Positions 63,671 through 64,000 of a stretch of 64,000 bases of DNA are shown one piece after another (positions within the stretch are counted from its first letter, which is position 1; every line of letters starts with the position of its first letter). Made by a program: the position numbers and the translations under genes. The DNA is from Chitinimonas_A lacunae (GTDB lineage Bacteria > Pseudomonadota > Gammaproteobacteria > Burkholderiales > Chitinimonadaceae): NCBI RefSeq assembly GCF_042650885.1, contig NZ_JBHSBU010000001.1:3162001-3226000 (forward strand), written 5' to 3'. Below the pieces are notes generated by a model. The model was not told the DNA's origin. It worked only from the letters and a program-made list of their open reading frames with translations, and did no database searches.

Positions 63671-64000
63671 GTCGCCGTACCGAACTGCGCAATCCCCAGC
63701 GCGAGCGTTACAACTTCCAGTTGCGGCTATGGGTAGCCATTGCGGTGGTGCTGGCTGGATTCGGGGTGCTGCTGTCGCGTTTCTTCTTCCTCCAGGTGGT
63801 CGAACACGACAAGTACCACACGATGGCCGAGACCAACCGGATCAGCCTGGTGCCGATCCCGCCGCCGCGCGGCATCATCACCGACCGCAACGGCGTGGTG
63901 CTGGCGCGCAACCATTCGGCCTATACCCTGGAAATCACCCCGTCCAAGGTCGAGGATCTCAACGCCACCATCGATGCGCTGGCCAAGCTGATCGAGATCA
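63667..64000 (+). CDS. mrdA: Penicillin-binding protein 2, N-terminal part
   Basis: The first 111 residues are present. A basic cytoplasmic start (M-S-R-R-T-E-L-R-N-P-Q-R-E-R-Y) is followed by a membrane helix (about 22-42) and the conserved P-P-R-G-I-I-T-D-R-N-G-V-V-L-A-R-N (about 66-82) of class B PBPs. The gene continues past the window. PBP2 is the transpeptidase of lateral wall elongation and fits the mreBCD context. It starts with an ATGA overlap. Confidence 0.93.
   Translation, partial: MSRRTELRNPQRERYNFQLRLWVAIAVVLAGFGVLLSRFFFLQVVEHDKYHTMAETNRISLVPIPPPRGIITDRNGVVLARNHSAYTLEITPSKVEDLNATIDALAKLIEI

Overview
The window is about 60% G+C and looks like the chromosome of a betaproteobacterium, plausibly near the Neisseriales or Chitinimonas-type lineages. 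This rests on the dnaA-dnaN-gyrB and rpmH-rnpA-yidD-yidC-mnmE blocks, the gatCAB set, an AlgZ/AlgR-like pair, a three-subunit transhydrogenase and paired YfaZ-like porins. No 16S gene is present, so genus is inference.

Layout. At 1-9.6 kb are core genes: the tail of a starch-binding protein, dgkA, two alpha/beta hydrolases, a histidine kinase/LytTR regulator pair, comM and two outer-membrane proteins. A tRNA-Gly(CCC) at 9597-9670 is the attachment site of a genomic island (9647-23918) bounded by a 25-bp near-perfect direct repeat. The island carries a tyrosine integrase whose C-terminus resembles an Xre/MbcA/ParS (DUF2384) antitoxin, next to a RES-domain toxin. It also holds a two-part Sec-secreted RHS system followed by several toxin/immunity cassettes (one inverted, one decayed), and an H-NS-like silencer. 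From 24.4 to 34.1 kb are housekeeping genes: a COG0523 GTPase, ribB under an FMN riboswitch, Mpo1-like, GST, a TonB receptor and pntAA-pntAB-pntB. A gene-poor, AT-rich stretch of about 1.9 kb (34.1-36.0 kb) contains a cluster of DnaA boxes and is a candidate replication origin.

From 36 to 41 kb are a chemoreceptor, a HAD phosphatase, a decayed IS5-type element and a GIY-YIG protein. A second, 5.5-kb integrative element (41237-46772) sits at the 3' end of mnmE, the same target used by SGI1-type islands. It carries an integrase, AlpA regulator, MobV-type relaxase and an unrecognised AT-rich cargo gene. The rest is conserved: mnmE, yidC, yidD, rnpA, rpmH | dnaA, dnaN, gyrB; then gatC-gmhA-unknown-gatA-gatB in an unusual order; then mreB-mreC-mreD and the start of mrdA.

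The points most worth following up are the integrase-antitoxin fusion paired with a RES toxin, the RHS cassette array, the unknown cargo of the mnmE island, and the DnaA-box cluster about 16 kb from dnaA. All assignments were made by reading the sequence; no database search was run.
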